Notes: generated from the sequence alone by a model not told the origin. Positions 7,713-16,370 are shown, counted from the first letter of the stretch. The stretch is 42,829 nt of DNA from JAVBKE01 sp031554215 (GCA_031554215.1 JAVBKF010000024.1:1-42829), one strand, 5' to 3'. Numbers and translations: made by a program.

Positions 7713-8174
7713 ATGATCGTTATCAGCAAGTATCAAAAACCAGCTGATCAGTTGCTACGCAAAAAGCTAACGCCCGAGCAATACGAGGTGACACAGAATA
7801 GCGGTACAGAACGACCATTTACCGGTGTCTACTGGGATCACAAAGAGCATGGCATCTATGTTGACATCATTACCGGCGAACCATTGTTTAGTTCACAAGC
7901 AAAATTCGATTCAGGATGCGGCTGGCCAAGCTTCAGCGCACCGATTACACAGGATGTTCTCACTGAACTTCGTGACCTGAGCCACGGGATGACGCGAACC
8001 GAGGTCCGTAGCCAAAGTGGCGATTCCCATTTAGGACATGTCTTTCCGGATGGACCAAAAGACAAAGGCGGACTTCGTTACTGCATCAATAGCGCTTCTC
8101 TCCGGTTTATTCCACTGGGGGACATGGAGACAGAAGGCTATGCGGAACTCATCCCACTAGTCCGCGAAAAATAA
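7713..8174 (+). CDS. msrB: Peptide-methionine (R)-S-oxide reductase MsrB
   Basis: The 153-residue product carries the MsrB fold motifs: FTGVYWDHKEHGIYVD, FDSGCGWPSF, VRSQSGDSHLGHVF and the catalytic RYCINSASLRF. The enzyme reduces methionine-R-sulfoxide in proteins, using thioredoxin. The two CxxC zinc pairs of some family members are absent, as in B. subtilis MsrB. The start is uncertain: the purine-rich GGAAAGGA directly abuts ATG 7713 with almost no spacing, so a nearby non-ATG codon may be used. It is a single-gene unit flanked by terminators. Confidence 0.93.
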   Translation: MIVISKYQKPADQLLRKKLTPEQYEVTQNSGTERPFTGVYWDHKEHGIYVDIITGEPLFSSQAKFDSGCGWPSFSAPITQDVLTELRDLSHGMTRTEVRSQSGDSHLGHVFPDGPKDKGGLRYCINSASLRFIPLGDMETEGYAELIPLVREK

Positions 8175-8185
8175 TGCAACTAAAC

Positions 8186-8226
8186 AAAGCGTGCTGACTC
8201 AATTGGATTGATTCAGCACGCTTTTT
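8186..8226. terminator. Bidirectional terminator between msrB and the methyltransferase gene
   Basis: AAAGCGTGCTGA (8186-8197) pairs with TCAGCACGCTTT (8213-8224), followed by TTTTT. It lies between the convergent genes. Confidence 0.85.
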
Positions 8227-8236
8227 CGGCCTAAAG

Positions 8237-9292
8237 TTAATTCAAATAGGCCCCCCGTTTTTGTTCTAGCACGTAAAAGAAATCACTCATATCCCCACTC
8301 GAGATAAATTGAATGATCGCCCTATTTCTTTTGGACACTTGCGAAAATGGATTGGGATCATGATGTTCAGTCAGTAGCTCAAGGATGCCATGATCCAGCA
8401 AAAACTGCCGTTGCTTACTGATTTGTGTCGTTGTCAAACCGCAGCTCGCACCACACGCTGCTAACTGGTCAATCAGTACATTCGCGGTAATGTCCATTTC
8501 TCCAGGATAAAGCAGGACATTTTCAATGAGTTGGTGTTGGTAAAATCCTCGTAAACTCCCATTTCTTCGTTCTGGCAAACGTAAATCTTCTGTGAACATG
8601 CCATAGTCAATGCTGAGGATATGTCCGCGCCTTAGTCGCTGACATATCGTCTTGTAGACACGAACCATTTCAAGCGGACTTTCAATTCGCTGGCCAATTG
8701 CCGGTTTCGGGATATCCAAAGCAGCAATCCAGGCCGCAAGTTCACTATCAACAGGTCTAGTACATTCTGCTAATTCTTCTCCTTGAACAGTAACGCAGAC
8801 CTCCTCCCAAACTTCACCCGTAAAGCAGACCAGTTTCACAGGCAGTGCATCAAAGAACTCATTTGACAGTATCACCCCTTCAACAGCAGTTAGCGCCTCC
8901 AGCGAAGAAACAATCCGGGCATTCGGTGCGGCTTCCCGAATCAGCTGTTGATGGTATGGGCTTGATTCGACAACCGTATACCTGAAATCAGGTAGTTCCC
9001 TTTCTAACACCTGAATTATCTGGCGCGCCATTTGTCCATTTCCAGCACCTAATTCGACAATGTGAGCAGGTAAATGATCATCACGAATCTTCCTAACAAT
9101 CCACTTTGCAATGACCTCTCCAAAAACTGGCGAAACTGAAACTGAAGTAAAGAAATCTCCTGCTCGTCCTATTTTCGTCTGCATTTTTGTATAATACCCA
9201 TTTGGGTGATAAAGTGCCATCGCCATAAACTCATCAAATGGCATCATTTCGTTTTCAAATTTCTTGATTTCCTTGATAATAGTTGCTTTCAT
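8237..9292 (-). CDS. SAM-dependent methyltransferase, MidA/NDUFAF7 (COG1565) family
   Basis: The product, about 351 residues, contains MALYHPNGYYTK and GRAGDFFTSVSVSPVFGE near the N-terminus, the SAM-binding motif VELGAGNGQMARQI and ILSNEFFDALPVK, all signature blocks of the MidA family. Eukaryotic members methylate an arginine of respiratory complex I; the role in Bacilli is not known. I chose ATG 9292 (MKATIIKEIKKF) because GGAG stands 11 bases upstream; the frame extends to 9325 without better support. Comparable proteins often sit near comG/yqg genes, as here. Confidence 0.85.
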   Translation of the reverse strand: MKATIIKEIKKFENEMMPFDEFMAMALYHPNGYYTKMQTKIGRAGDFFTSVSVSPVFGEVIAKWIVRKIRDDHLPAHIVELGAGNGQMARQIIQVLERELPDFRYTVVESSPYHQQLIREAAPNARIVSSLEALTAVEGVILSNEFFDALPVKLVCFTGEVWEEVCVTVQGEELAECTRPVDSELAAWIAALDIPKPAIGQRIESPLEMVRVYKTICQRLRRGHILSIDYGMFTEDLRLPERRNGSLRGFYQHQLIENVLLYPGEMDITANVLIDQLAACGASCGLTTTQISKQRQFLLDHGILELLTEHHDPNPFSQVSKRNRAIIQFISSGDMSDFFYVLEQKRGAYLN

Positions 9293-9537
9293 CTGCGCTA
9301 CCACTCCAATCAATATCCTCGACAAGCGCCCCGAACCAGTTTAAACTAGGGTGTATTAGATTGTCTTTCAGCCATTCATGTAGTTATTCTTTCTATACGG
9401 TCCATGGGGTCAACAGATTTCCGGACACCCAGACCTCTTGACAAATATCATACCACATTCAATCAGTGAGCACGGTCGTGCAGTGCAACTCATTTCCTAG
9501 CTCACGGAGAAACATACCACATCTAGGGGGAATCATC

Positions 9538-9714
9538 ATGGGGCTCGTTATCATTTTTGGTATTACAGCAATCGTTGGGGCTTTTGCACTCGTTGATGCG
9601 TTCAAAAAAAAGAACAAACTTGGGATTGCATTTGCGCTGCTCACAGCACTGATTTTTGGTTGGTTCGCAGTGATGACCGTCATCAACAGCGGATACCCTG
9701 CTCAAATCCATTAA
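9538..9714 (+). CDS. yqgW: DUF2759 family protein (YqgW-like)
   Basis: The 58-residue product starts MGLVIIFGITAIVGAFALVD and ends VMTVINSGYPAQIH, matching the small two-helix membrane proteins of the YqgW/DUF2759 family. Their function is unknown. AGGGGG (9525-9530) precedes the ATG at 9538. It stands between the methyltransferase and the YqgT-like peptidase, consistent with the conserved yqg gene cluster of Bacillus. Confidence 0.85.
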   Translation: MGLVIIFGITAIVGAFALVDAFKKKNKLGIAFALLTALIFGWFAVMTVINSGYPAQIH

Positions 9715-9963
9715 TCAATAGCACCACAACCACCACTCCTTACTGTAAAAATTGATTGATGTTGGTGCCAAATGGCTCAAATCTGAATTGAAGCGCACCA
9801 AAACTTCCCGTTATGCACGGATATGTTTGGATCATTTCAAATCTGATTTGTGCTATTTTTATAGGCATAAGCACCAGCATCCTGTACCATCCGCCGCGCT
9901 GGATACTGTTACTGCCACCGAACAACCTCTACTGCACCACTAGTCAGCCCTTTGGCAGAGAAA

Positions 9964-10869
9964 TCACAAGTACACAGCAGCATGAATCAATCGCTGCACA
10001 TCATGATAAATCTCATCAAATTGTTCCAATGGCAATGGGTTTTCACCAATACCAAGCTCAACTGTGAAGCCAGGTTTACCAAACTGGTAAATGAACCAAT
10101 CACGAAAACCAGCATGACTATCTACATGTTCAACTGCTTTGTATCCACTCAGTTCAGCGAAATGCTTTGCCAAGTAACTCGACAATGCCGGATGGTACTG
10201 TTCATAACCCCAATAGAATTCCTGCCCTTGCGTATGGAGCGCAATAATGCGGTCAAATTGTGCCTGATTTACAAGTTGTGCCATTGCCCTTGATTCTGGC
10301 TCAGACAACGGATAAAACCCCGGAAAATCCCTTGGTGCTGGTACTTGCGCTTCTTTGCGCTCTCGTTCAATCTCCCACTTTGCCGGAAACTGATTATTAA
10401 GGTCTACCCCGCGAATATTGGCTTTCCACTGTGCATAATCTGCGTTACCATTATTCAGTGCGAGGCAATATACCTGCCATTCGAGCGGTGCCCCGATTGT
10501 TACAAGATCAACGCCATCAGGATTGACCATCGGCACAATGGAAATTGTCGTCTCCTCCAGTAATTGACTAGCTAGAACGTCGTGTCCAATATCAATGGAT
10601 GCACCCGTGCGAACAGCTTCGAGAAAATCTTCGACCCATTTCATGAGTACAAGACTAGTAATCCATTCGTTCGCATGAAAAGAAGCATTGAGGTGAACTT
10701 TCTTCGCACCAGAACCTAACCGTACTTCATGGAGTGGCTTTCCAAGACAAGAATAACCGATGACAGTCACTGTTGTTTGCGGAAAACGCTTTTGAATCTC
10801 TGCTACATCATCGACAAGTCTACCATGTGTATAGGGCAAACACGTATTGACCACTTGTTTCTTACCCAA
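9964..10869 (-). CDS. yqgT: M14 family zinc peptidase, YqgT-like gamma-D-glutamyl-diamino acid endopeptidase
   Basis: The 301-residue product has the M14 zinc ligands H65 and E68 (FHANEW), H212 (ALHTQG) and the catalytic glutamate E271 (FTVELGIGENPL). Family members cut the gamma-D-Glu to diamino acid bond in peptidoglycan peptides. It lacks the LysM repeats of longer endopeptidase I homologues and has no signal peptide, so it probably trims muropeptides in the cytoplasm, or in the mother cell during sporulation. The start is TTG at 10869; AAGGGG lies 9-10 bases upstream but inside a terminator-like hairpin. Downstream of thrS on the same strand, separated by a structured 215-bp leader. Confidence 0.9.
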   Translation of the reverse strand: MGKKQVVNTCLPYTHGRLVDDVAEIQKRFPQTTVTVIGYSCLGKPLHEVRLGSGAKKVHLNASFHANEWITSLVLMKWVEDFLEAVRTGASIDIGHDVLASQLLEETTISIVPMVNPDGVDLVTIGAPLEWQVYCLALNNGNADYAQWKANIRGVDLNNQFPAKWEIERERKEAQVPAPRDFPGFYPLSEPESRAMAQLVNQAQFDRIIALHTQGQEFYWGYEQYHPALSSYLAKHFAELSGYKAVEHVDSHAGFRDWFIYQFGKPGFTVELGIGENPLPLEQFDEIYHDVQRLIHAAVYL

Positions 10870-10872
10870 TAG

Positions 10873-10911
10873 AAAAAACCCCTTTTTTCAATATTTATGA
10901 AAAAAGGGGTT
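10873..10911 (-). terminator. 14-bp hairpin that is a terminator and covers the ribosome binding site of the M14 peptidase
   Basis: A perfect stem (10877-10890 with 10898-10911) has a 7-nt loop and is followed on the minus strand by TTTTTTC. The right arm on the minus strand contains AAAAAAGGGG, the only ribosome binding site for the TTG start at 10869. It would end thrS transcripts, or act as a conditional terminator for the peptidase. Confidence 0.8.
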
Positions 10912-10939
10912 CCGTCAGAACTTGGAGATTTAAAGCGAG

Positions 10940-11060
10940 TTTACCCTATTATCAGCACTATTTGTCCTGAGCAGCAGACATTCATTTCTGTCTTTGCTTC
11001 GGTTGCCTATTGAAACTGGAACGCTCACGCAAGTAACTTCAGCTAGTTCCACAAAACAAC
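10940..11060 (-). promoter_or_regulatory. Candidate structured leader (glycine-riboswitch-like) upstream of the M14 peptidase
   Basis: On the minus strand the order GAGCG (11026-11022), CAACCGAAGCAAA (around 11000), an apical stem GACAG/TGTC, and CTGCTCAGGACAAA (around 10970) resembles the core of a single glycine-riboswitch aptamer (GAGAG, CCGAAG, CUCUCAGG). It precedes a terminator hairpin at the gene start, the right position for a transcription switch. The outer P1 stem is not convincing and the GGAG after CCGAAG is missing, so this is only a candidate. Confidence 0.35.
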
Positions 11061-11084
11061 CCTATATCATAACGCAAGGCTATT

Positions 11085-13016
11085 TTAATGTGATACGCCT
11101 TCAAGATCCGCTTTGATCAGTGAGAGGAAAGCATCTAGCCTCATTTCAGACGATTCTGCCTCACCATACTTACGCATGTTGACACCGTCATTCCCTTTTT
11201 CTTGGTCACCAAGGACAAGCATGTAAGGAATCTTCTGCATCTGCGCCTCACGAATTTTATAGCCAATCTTTTCTTCCCGGATATCGACTTGGACGCGAAG
11301 ACCTGCCTTTTGCAGTTCAGACTCGACAAGGCGAGCATAATCTAAGTGCACATCTGGCGAAACTGGGATCACTTGCACCTGCACTGGCGCAAGCCATGTT
11401 GGGAATGCACCCTTGTATTCTTCGATCAAATACGCCACAAAACGTTCCATTGTTGACAAGACACCGCGGTGAATAACAACCGGGCGATGCAGCTTACCGT
11501 CTTGCCCGACATACGTAAGATCAAACCGTTCCGGCAATAAGAAGTCTAACTGCACAGTTGACAACGTTTCATCCTTACCTAGTGCTGTGCGGACCATGAC
11601 ATCCAGTTTCGGGCCATAGAACGCCGCTTCGCCTTCAGCTTCGTAATAATCATGCCCCATCTCATCCATCGCCTCTTTCAGCATGGACTGCGCTTTTTCC
11701 CACATCACATCATCATCAAAGTACTTTTTCTTATCTAGTGGGTCGCGGTAAGAAAGACGGAACGAGTAATCCTTAATAGAAAATTTCTTATACATTTCCA
11801 AGATTAATGTGACAACACGCTTAAATTCATCCTTAATTTGGTCAGGACGAACAAATACATGTGCGTCATTCAGTGTCATTTCACGGACACGTTGGAGACC
11901 CGAGACTGCGCCGGACATTTCATAGCGGTGCATCATCCCAAGCTCTGCAATCCGAATCGGTAATTCACGATAACTATGTTTTGAATTTTTATAGATCATC
12001 ATGTGATGCGGACAGTTCATTGGCCGCAAAACCAATTGCTCATTATCAATGTCCATTGTCGGGAACATGTCTTCGTGATAATGTTCCCAGTGCCCCGATG
12101 TCTTGTACAAATCGACATTGGCCATAATCGGTGTATACACATGGCTATAGCCAAGTTCTACTTCTTTATCGACAATAAACCGTTCGATCGTCCGGCGGAT
12201 CGTTGCCCCTTTGGGCAACCAAAGTGGCATACCAGGGCCCACTAAATGTGAACTAGTAAAGAGGTCAAGTTCTTTACCAATCTTGCGATGATCACGCTCT
12301 TTCGCTTCTTCTAGGAATTGTAGATGTTCAGCCAGTGCTTCTTTCGTGAAAAATGCAGTCCCATAAATGCGTTGCAACATTTTATTTTCGCTATCACCAC
12401 GCCAATAGGCCCCTGCCACCTTTTGCAGCTTAAAAATCTTGATTTTACCAGTTGAAGGTACATGTACACCGCGGCAAAGATCGAAAAATTCTCCCTGCTC
12501 GTAGATCGTTACCTGCTCATCAGCTGGAATCGCTTCTATTAATTCGATCTTATAAGGATCATTGATTTCTTGAAAACGGCGCAAAGCCTCGTCTCGCGTG
12601 ACCTCTACACGTGTAATCGGCATGTTTGCATCAATGATGCGCTTCATTTCTTTCTCGATCAGTGGCAAATCATCTGGACTAAATGCATGTTCGCAGTCGA
12701 TATCATAGTAGAAACCATTTTCAATCGCTGGACCAACACCAAACTTGGCATCTGCATGAAGGCGTTTCACAGCATGTGCCAGTAAATGGGCACTACTATG
12801 GCGAATGATTTCTAATGCATCGGCATGATCTGGCGTAATAATTTCAAGTGTTGCATCCGCACCAATTGGTGTCCGTAAATCAACATTCACACCATTCACC
12901 TTACCAGCAAGTGCTTTTTTCCTGAGTCCCGGGCTAATTGAAGCTGCAATTTCTTCTGTTGACGTCCCTTTGGGGAACTCTTTCTCTGATTTGTCTGGAA
13001 AAATAATCTTTATCAT
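11085..13016 (-). CDS. thrS: Threonine-tRNA ligase
   Basis: The 643-residue product is a full-length bacterial ThrRS. It has a TGS domain (about 1-62), the editing-domain motif HSSAHLLAHAVKRL (about 73-86) and FDLCRGVHVPSTG. The class II catalytic core contains RPMNCPHHMMIYK, with zinc-binding cysteine and histidine, and YRELPIRIAELGMMHRYE. A C-terminal anticodon-binding domain follows. It charges tRNA-Thr and edits mischarged serine. AAGGGGCGG precedes the ATG. A T-box leader lies directly upstream, so expression should rise when tRNA-Thr is uncharged. Confidence 0.98.
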   Translation of the reverse strand: MIKIIFPDKSEKEFPKGTSTEEIAASISPGLRKKALAGKVNGVNVDLRTPIGADATLEIITPDHADALEIIRHSSAHLLAHAVKRLHADAKFGVGPAIENGFYYDIDCEHAFSPDDLPLIEKEMKRIIDANMPITRVEVTRDEALRRFQEINDPYKIELIEAIPADEQVTIYEQGEFFDLCRGVHVPSTGKIKIFKLQKVAGAYWRGDSENKMLQRIYGTAFFTKEALAEHLQFLEEAKERDHRKIGKELDLFTSSHLVGPGMPLWLPKGATIRRTIERFIVDKEVELGYSHVYTPIMANVDLYKTSGHWEHYHEDMFPTMDIDNEQLVLRPMNCPHHMMIYKNSKHSYRELPIRIAELGMMHRYEMSGAVSGLQRVREMTLNDAHVFVRPDQIKDEFKRVVTLILEMYKKFSIKDYSFRLSYRDPLDKKKYFDDDVMWEKAQSMLKEAMDEMGHDYYEAEGEAAFYGPKLDVMVRTALGKDETLSTVQLDFLLPERFDLTYVGQDGKLHRPVVIHRGVLSTMERFVAYLIEEYKGAFPTWLAPVQVQVIPVSPDVHLDYARLVESELQKAGLRVQVDIREEKIGYKIREAQMQKIPYMLVLGDQEKGNDGVNMRKYGEAESSEMRLDAFLSLIKADLEGVSH

Positions 13017-13092
13017 GGCGGGCCGCCCCTTTCACAATTTGGTTGATTAGTAAGTCGTGGTTCTTTGATAGAGTAGCGAAAAATGTGAACAC

Positions 13093-13372
13093 AAAAAAAT
13101 CGCCCCTAATTAATAGGGACGAGTAACATTTATATACCCGCGGGTCCACCCACGTTCCGCATGTAAACATGCGACGCTTATGAGCATTACTGCCCGAGTC
13201 AGGATAACGGTTTCGCCGTCAACCATTTTGTGCTTTTTAGTCCCGCACGCCTTGGCCGAGGTTTAGAGGCGGTAAATAGTTGTGCTGTTTAAGAAGCTTG
13301 CAGCGGATGCTTCTCTCTCTGGGAAACAGGTACAAATACTCTTGTCCTCATCATTACGCTTACTTATTATAT
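13093..13372 (-). promoter_or_regulatory. T-box leader of thrS (threonine specificity)
   Basis: On the minus strand the leader contains the T-box motif GGGTGGACCCGCGG (13151-13138) and, after it, the terminator stem TCGTCCCT/AGGGGCGA followed by TTTTTTT (13123-13093). Farther upstream is a stem I start ATGAGGACAAGAGTA with an AGAGAGAGA bulge. An ACC threonine codon at 13273-13271 is a plausible specifier. The TGGA of the T-box bulge would pair with a tRNA ending in UCCA. T-boxes read the charging state of the cognate tRNA and control read-through into the synthetase gene. Confidence 0.88.
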
Positions 13373-13377
13373 ACGAA

Positions 13378-13406
13378 AGTATACAGGATGATGCGGTTGT
13401 TTGCAA
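13378..13406 (-). promoter_or_regulatory. Promoter of the thrS T-box transcript
   Basis: On the minus strand, TTGCAA (13406-13401) and TATACT (13383-13378) are separated by 17 bp. The predicted start lies just before the stem I sequence. Confidence 0.7.
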
Positions 13407-13499
13407 GGATGAATGGGAAATAAATGAATCAAACCGGGCCTTTACAATTTCCAAGCTTTTTACTGTGAATCTTTTTTACTTTTTTTGCGTGGCAATCAT

Positions 13500-13612
13500 G
13501 TTCATTTTAGGCTTTAATTTCTTATTTTTAAATCGGTTTATTTATTATTTATAAATCGTTTTTTTCTTATTTATAAATCGGTTTATTTCAATTTTATATT
13601 TTTTATTTTTTA
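13500..13612. repeat. AT-rich short direct repeats
   Basis: The motif TTATTTATAAATCG occurs twice (near 13543 and 13568), and AAATCGGTTTATTT also recurs between about 13530 and 13590. The tract is almost pure A/T and carries no ORF. It lies between the thrS promoter and the antisense-RNA promoter. Confidence 0.6.
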
Positions 13613-13613
13613 C

Positions 13614-13643
13614 TTGTAAAGTATAGCAATTGAGTGATATGAT
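13614..13643 (+). promoter_or_regulatory. Promoter of the antisense RNA
   Basis: TTGTAA (13614-13619) and TATGAT (13638-13643) have an 18-bp spacer; transcription would begin near 13650. Confidence 0.6.
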
Positions 13644-13649
13644 TAGAAT

Positions 13650-13774
13650 ATATTAAAGGAGCAGAGCTCGTAACTCTACTCCCGGGGCAGCACTGCGGTA
13701 GCAGCCGGCTTGCCATGATGGATTTGAAAATCTGGGTTGCGACTTTTTAGGTGAGTGCGCAACCTATTTTTTTT
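13650..13774 (+). ncRNA. Candidate antitoxin antisense RNA (RatA-like arrangement)
   Basis: The segment is bounded by a promoter and a terminator (GGTTGCG 13735-13741 with CGCAACC 13758-13764, then TATTTTTTTT). It encodes no protein and can fold into a GGAGCAGAG/CTCTACTCC hairpin and a GC-rich second hairpin (13684-13716). It is convergent to the holin-like toxin gene, overlaps its stop codon, and is complementary to the expected 3' part of the toxin mRNA. This is the geometry of the B. subtilis txpA/ratA pair. Confidence 0.6.
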
Positions 13775-13856
13775 GCTTTTTATCAATGTAGGTCAGTAAG
13801 CCAATCAAAAATGTCCCGGAAAAGATCATTAGAGAAATTGCTTCATAACTAGTCAA
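13764..13856 (-). CDS. Small holin-like toxin peptide (type I toxin-antitoxin candidate)
   Basis: The 30-residue frame starts at TTG 13856, eight bases after AAGGGG, and reads MTSYEAISLMIFSG... through a single hydrophobic helix to the charged end DKKQKK. The pattern x-YEAISLMI-x-FG/SG followed by one transmembrane helix and a lysine tail is that of the putative holin-like toxin family (TxpA-type peptides), which damage the membrane when overproduced. A promoter of its own (TAGACA-17 bp-TATACT, 13944-13916) is visible. It was too short for routine ORF calling. The start could alternatively be GTG at 13865. Confidence 0.7.
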   Translation of the reverse strand: MTSYEAISLMIFSGTFLIGLLTYIDKKQKK

Positions 13857-13915
13857 TAAGAGCACCCCTTACCCGCGGCAAACCAACCACTGAACCGTTT
13901 TACTGCCTTTAGAAA

Positions 13916-13944
13916 AGTATAGTGTAGCACAACAACTTTGTCTA
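13916..13944 (-). promoter_or_regulatory. Promoter of the holin-like toxin gene
   Basis: On the minus strand, TAGACA (13944-13939) and TATACT (13921-13916) are separated by 17 bp. The transcript would carry a leader of about 50 nt before the TTG start. Confidence 0.6.
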
Positions 13945-14121
13945 TTAAATCCGACAAATTTCATCCTATTTTTTACAGAATTAGTGTTGTCTCCGATTCA
14001 TCTTTTGACAATTTGTTCATTTTAAAACACAAAAATGATGATATCGTATACCAAAGTGTGAACTTACTCATTTTTTCATTGTTTTAAATTTGTAGCTGGT
14101 GATGCTAGTCTTGAACTAAAA

Positions 14122-14152
14122 ATGATACCCAAATCCTGCGAATGGGCATCAT
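14122..14152 (-). terminator. Terminator of the PTS/licH operon
   Basis: On the minus strand ATGATGCCCA pairs with TGGGTATCAT and is followed by TTTTAG. It lies about 50 bp after the glucosidase stop codon. Confidence 0.75.
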
Positions 14153-14199
14153 CTTTTCTTCATAAATCCCAATTATCCTGTTCACACCATAGCTCAGAC

Positions 14200-15519
14200 T
14201 CACTTAAAAAACTGCGGCAAATATGCCTTATGTGCTTCCATCAACTCATCGACAACAACCTTGGCAATATCATCTGACGGCGTCAGCGGATGAATCGTTA
14301 GTGCTAGAAGTGCTTTTTCATAACTGCCCTCGACAGCGGCTTCAATGACAACACGTTCAAATGCCTTCATTTGCATCACGAGTCCATTAATTGCATGTGG
14401 CAACTGCCCAACATGCAGTGGTACTGGTCCCTCTTTCGTAATCAGGCAACTCACTTCCACTGCACTATCAACATCAATCCCGGCAATCGTCCCATTGTTA
14501 CGAGTATTAACTGGCTGAATATCACGACGATCATTATAAATGGAATCAATTAAACGACAAGCTGCGTCAGAATAATAGGCTCCACCGCGTTTCTCAAGTT
14601 GAGCTGGTTTTTCTCTGACCGCTTCATTCTGATAAATCTCGAAAAGCTCCTTCTCTATCTGTTGCACAGCCTGCGCCCGAATATTGCCTTTCTTTAACTC
14701 TTCCAGCTCACTTCTGAGCATCGTATCTGACTTATAATAGTAATTATGATACGGACAGACAAGCACGCCCAGTGCTTTTAAGAACTGATCGTTATAGTCA
14801 ACTGGCAATATATTGCTAACAGACAAATTGCCTGTCTTCTCAGGACTCGTAATATCATCAATTACACGCGCTGTAACTTCCTCACCGTCCAAATAAACAT
14901 GAAGTCCATAAACCATGTGATTAAGCCCAGCAAACTGAATATACACACGGCTTTCCTCAACACCCAAAATCTTCGCTACCGTTTTCTCCATATGAATTGG
15001 CACATTACAAAGCCCAATCACCTTCTTAATATTGCTGTGACGAATTAACGCCTCCGTCACAATTCCTGCCGGATTCGTGAAATTAATTAACCAAGCATCC
15101 GGGCAAAGGCGTTCCATATCCTTGGCAATATCAAGCAGCACCGGAATGGTACGAAGTGCCTTAAACAAGCCACCTGCCCCATTCGTCTCCTGCCCGAGAA
15201 TCCCATGCTCGAGCGGAATCGTTTCATCCTTCTCCCGCGCTTCCAGAAAACCGACCCGGATTTGCGTTGTCACAAAATCAGCCTCTTTCAGCCCTGCGGC
15301 GCGGTCTGTGGTCAGATGAATCTCAATCGGCACACCCGCTTCTTTGACCATCCGCTTCGCAAGATTCCCGACAATCTCAAGCTTCTTCCGTCCAGCTTCA
15401 ATATCAACAAGCCACAGCTCAGTAATCGGAAAAGAATCATGCCGCTTAATAAACCCCTCAACAAGTTCTGGTGTATAACTAGAACCGCCACCAATCGTAC
15501 ATACTTTTAATTTTTTCAT
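14200..15519 (-). CDS. licH: 6-phospho-beta-glucosidase, glycoside hydrolase family 4
   Basis: The product, about 439 residues, begins with the NAD-binding KVCTIGGGSSYTPELVEG typical of GH4. It continues with IRVGFLEAREKDETIPL, GLFKALRTIPVLLDI, INFTNPAGIVTEA and GLCNVP with the metal-binding cysteine, then FAGLNHM. GH4 enzymes use NAD+ and a divalent metal to open phosphorylated beta-glucosides such as cellobiose-6-phosphate. ATG 15519 is chosen because GGAAGG lies eight bases upstream; ATG 15522 is equally possible. It is the last gene of a PTS IIB-IIC-IIA-ChbG-GH4 unit and would act on the imported phospho-sugar. Confidence 0.93.
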   Translation of the reverse strand: MKKLKVCTIGGGSSYTPELVEGFIKRHDSFPITELWLVDIEAGRKKLEIVGNLAKRMVKEAGVPIEIHLTTDRAAGLKEADFVTTQIRVGFLEAREKDETIPLEHGILGQETNGAGGLFKALRTIPVLLDIAKDMERLCPDAWLINFTNPAGIVTEALIRHSNIKKVIGLCNVPIHMEKTVAKILGVEESRVYIQFAGLNHMVYGLHVYLDGEEVTARVIDDITSPEKTGNLSVSNILPVDYNDQFLKALGVLVCPYHNYYYKSDTMLRSELEELKKGNIRAQAVQQIEKELFEIYQNEAVREKPAQLEKRGGAYYSDAACRLIDSIYNDRRDIQPVNTRNNGTIAGIDVDSAVEVSCLITKEGPVPLHVGQLPHAINGLVMQMKAFERVVIEAAVEGSYEKALLALTIHPLTPSDDIAKVVVDELMEAHKAYLPQFFK

Positions 15520-15583
15520 CATTGTCACCTTCCATTTGATAGCAAAGCACTACCTGTTTATTTTTATTCAAATAGCTTTATGC

Positions 15584-16333
15584 CTACCCCCTTAGTAGGG
15601 AAAAGCTAACCAATTCAATTTGATTTTCATCTATAAAAGCACAAGCAGCATCACTGGTTAGTAATCGGTACTCTTCAGCTCTTTGCATCAGATAAGAACT
15701 CTTCTGAATCAACACATCATCAATATAGGCCGGATGACTCATCATTTCCACTGTTTGTTCCGTGTTCAAATAGGGTTCACAAATGGCTTTAAGCGATGCC
15801 AAATCAATCTGCTGACCATAAAAAGCGTCCGAGAAAACATCCGTTGTCCTGAGCCTATGTTCTGCGAGTTGTGCCGTTGATGCGCGCCGAATTGGTAGCT
15901 GATAATGGCTAGCAACAGCGGCAAATGCATCCCAAACACCTGGCAACATATGAACATGGTGATGACTATCCAGATGTGTTGGCACAATCCCCGCAGCGAG
16001 AACTTTCTCAACTTGAGCAGTAAACTCTCGCTTGACCGCCTCTGCTTTTAAGGCAAGAGAATTTTCTGCCACAGCCCCTAGCTTCAGAAACAGTCCGTTA
16101 TTCGTTGTCAATGTTTCAGCTGGACCCGCAAGTGCATGACCACTGGTTAACACTAAATGAATCCCGACACCAAGCCCTTTGTTTTCCTTTGCTAACTGAA
16201 TCGCATGTTCAAATGCTGGTGCATTCGCCATCAGTGTTGTTGAACGAACAATCCCTAAATGAAAACTGTCAAGTATCCCATAGTTCACACTTCTAGAAAG
16301 TCCAAAATCATCTGCATTTACAATTAATTTCAT
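15584..16333 (-). CDS. chbG: ChbG/YdjC-family carbohydrate deacetylase
   Basis: The 249-residue product opens with KLIVNADDFGLS and contains THLDSHHHVHMLPGVW, the metal-binding motifs of the YdjC/ChbG family. In E. coli ChbG removes one acetyl group from chitobiose-6-phosphate so that the phospho-glucosidase can act. Its presence here suggests that the PTS may handle N,N'-diacetylchitobiose as well as, or instead of, cellobiose. It lies between the IIA and GH4 genes, with an AAAGG ribosome binding site. Confidence 0.93.
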   Translation of the reverse strand: MKLIVNADDFGLSRSVNYGILDSFHLGIVRSTTLMANAPAFEHAIQLAKENKGLGVGIHLVLTSGHALAGPAETLTTNNGLFLKLGAVAENSLALKAEAVKREFTAQVEKVLAAGIVPTHLDSHHHVHMLPGVWDAFAAVASHYQLPIRRASTAQLAEHRLRTTDVFSDAFYGQQIDLASLKAICEPYLNTEQTVEMMSHPAYIDDVLIQKSSYLMQRAEEYRLLTSDAACAFIDENQIELVSFSLLRG

Positions 16334-16370
16334 TTTACATCTCGCCTTTCATTCTTGTACCCTCTAACAA

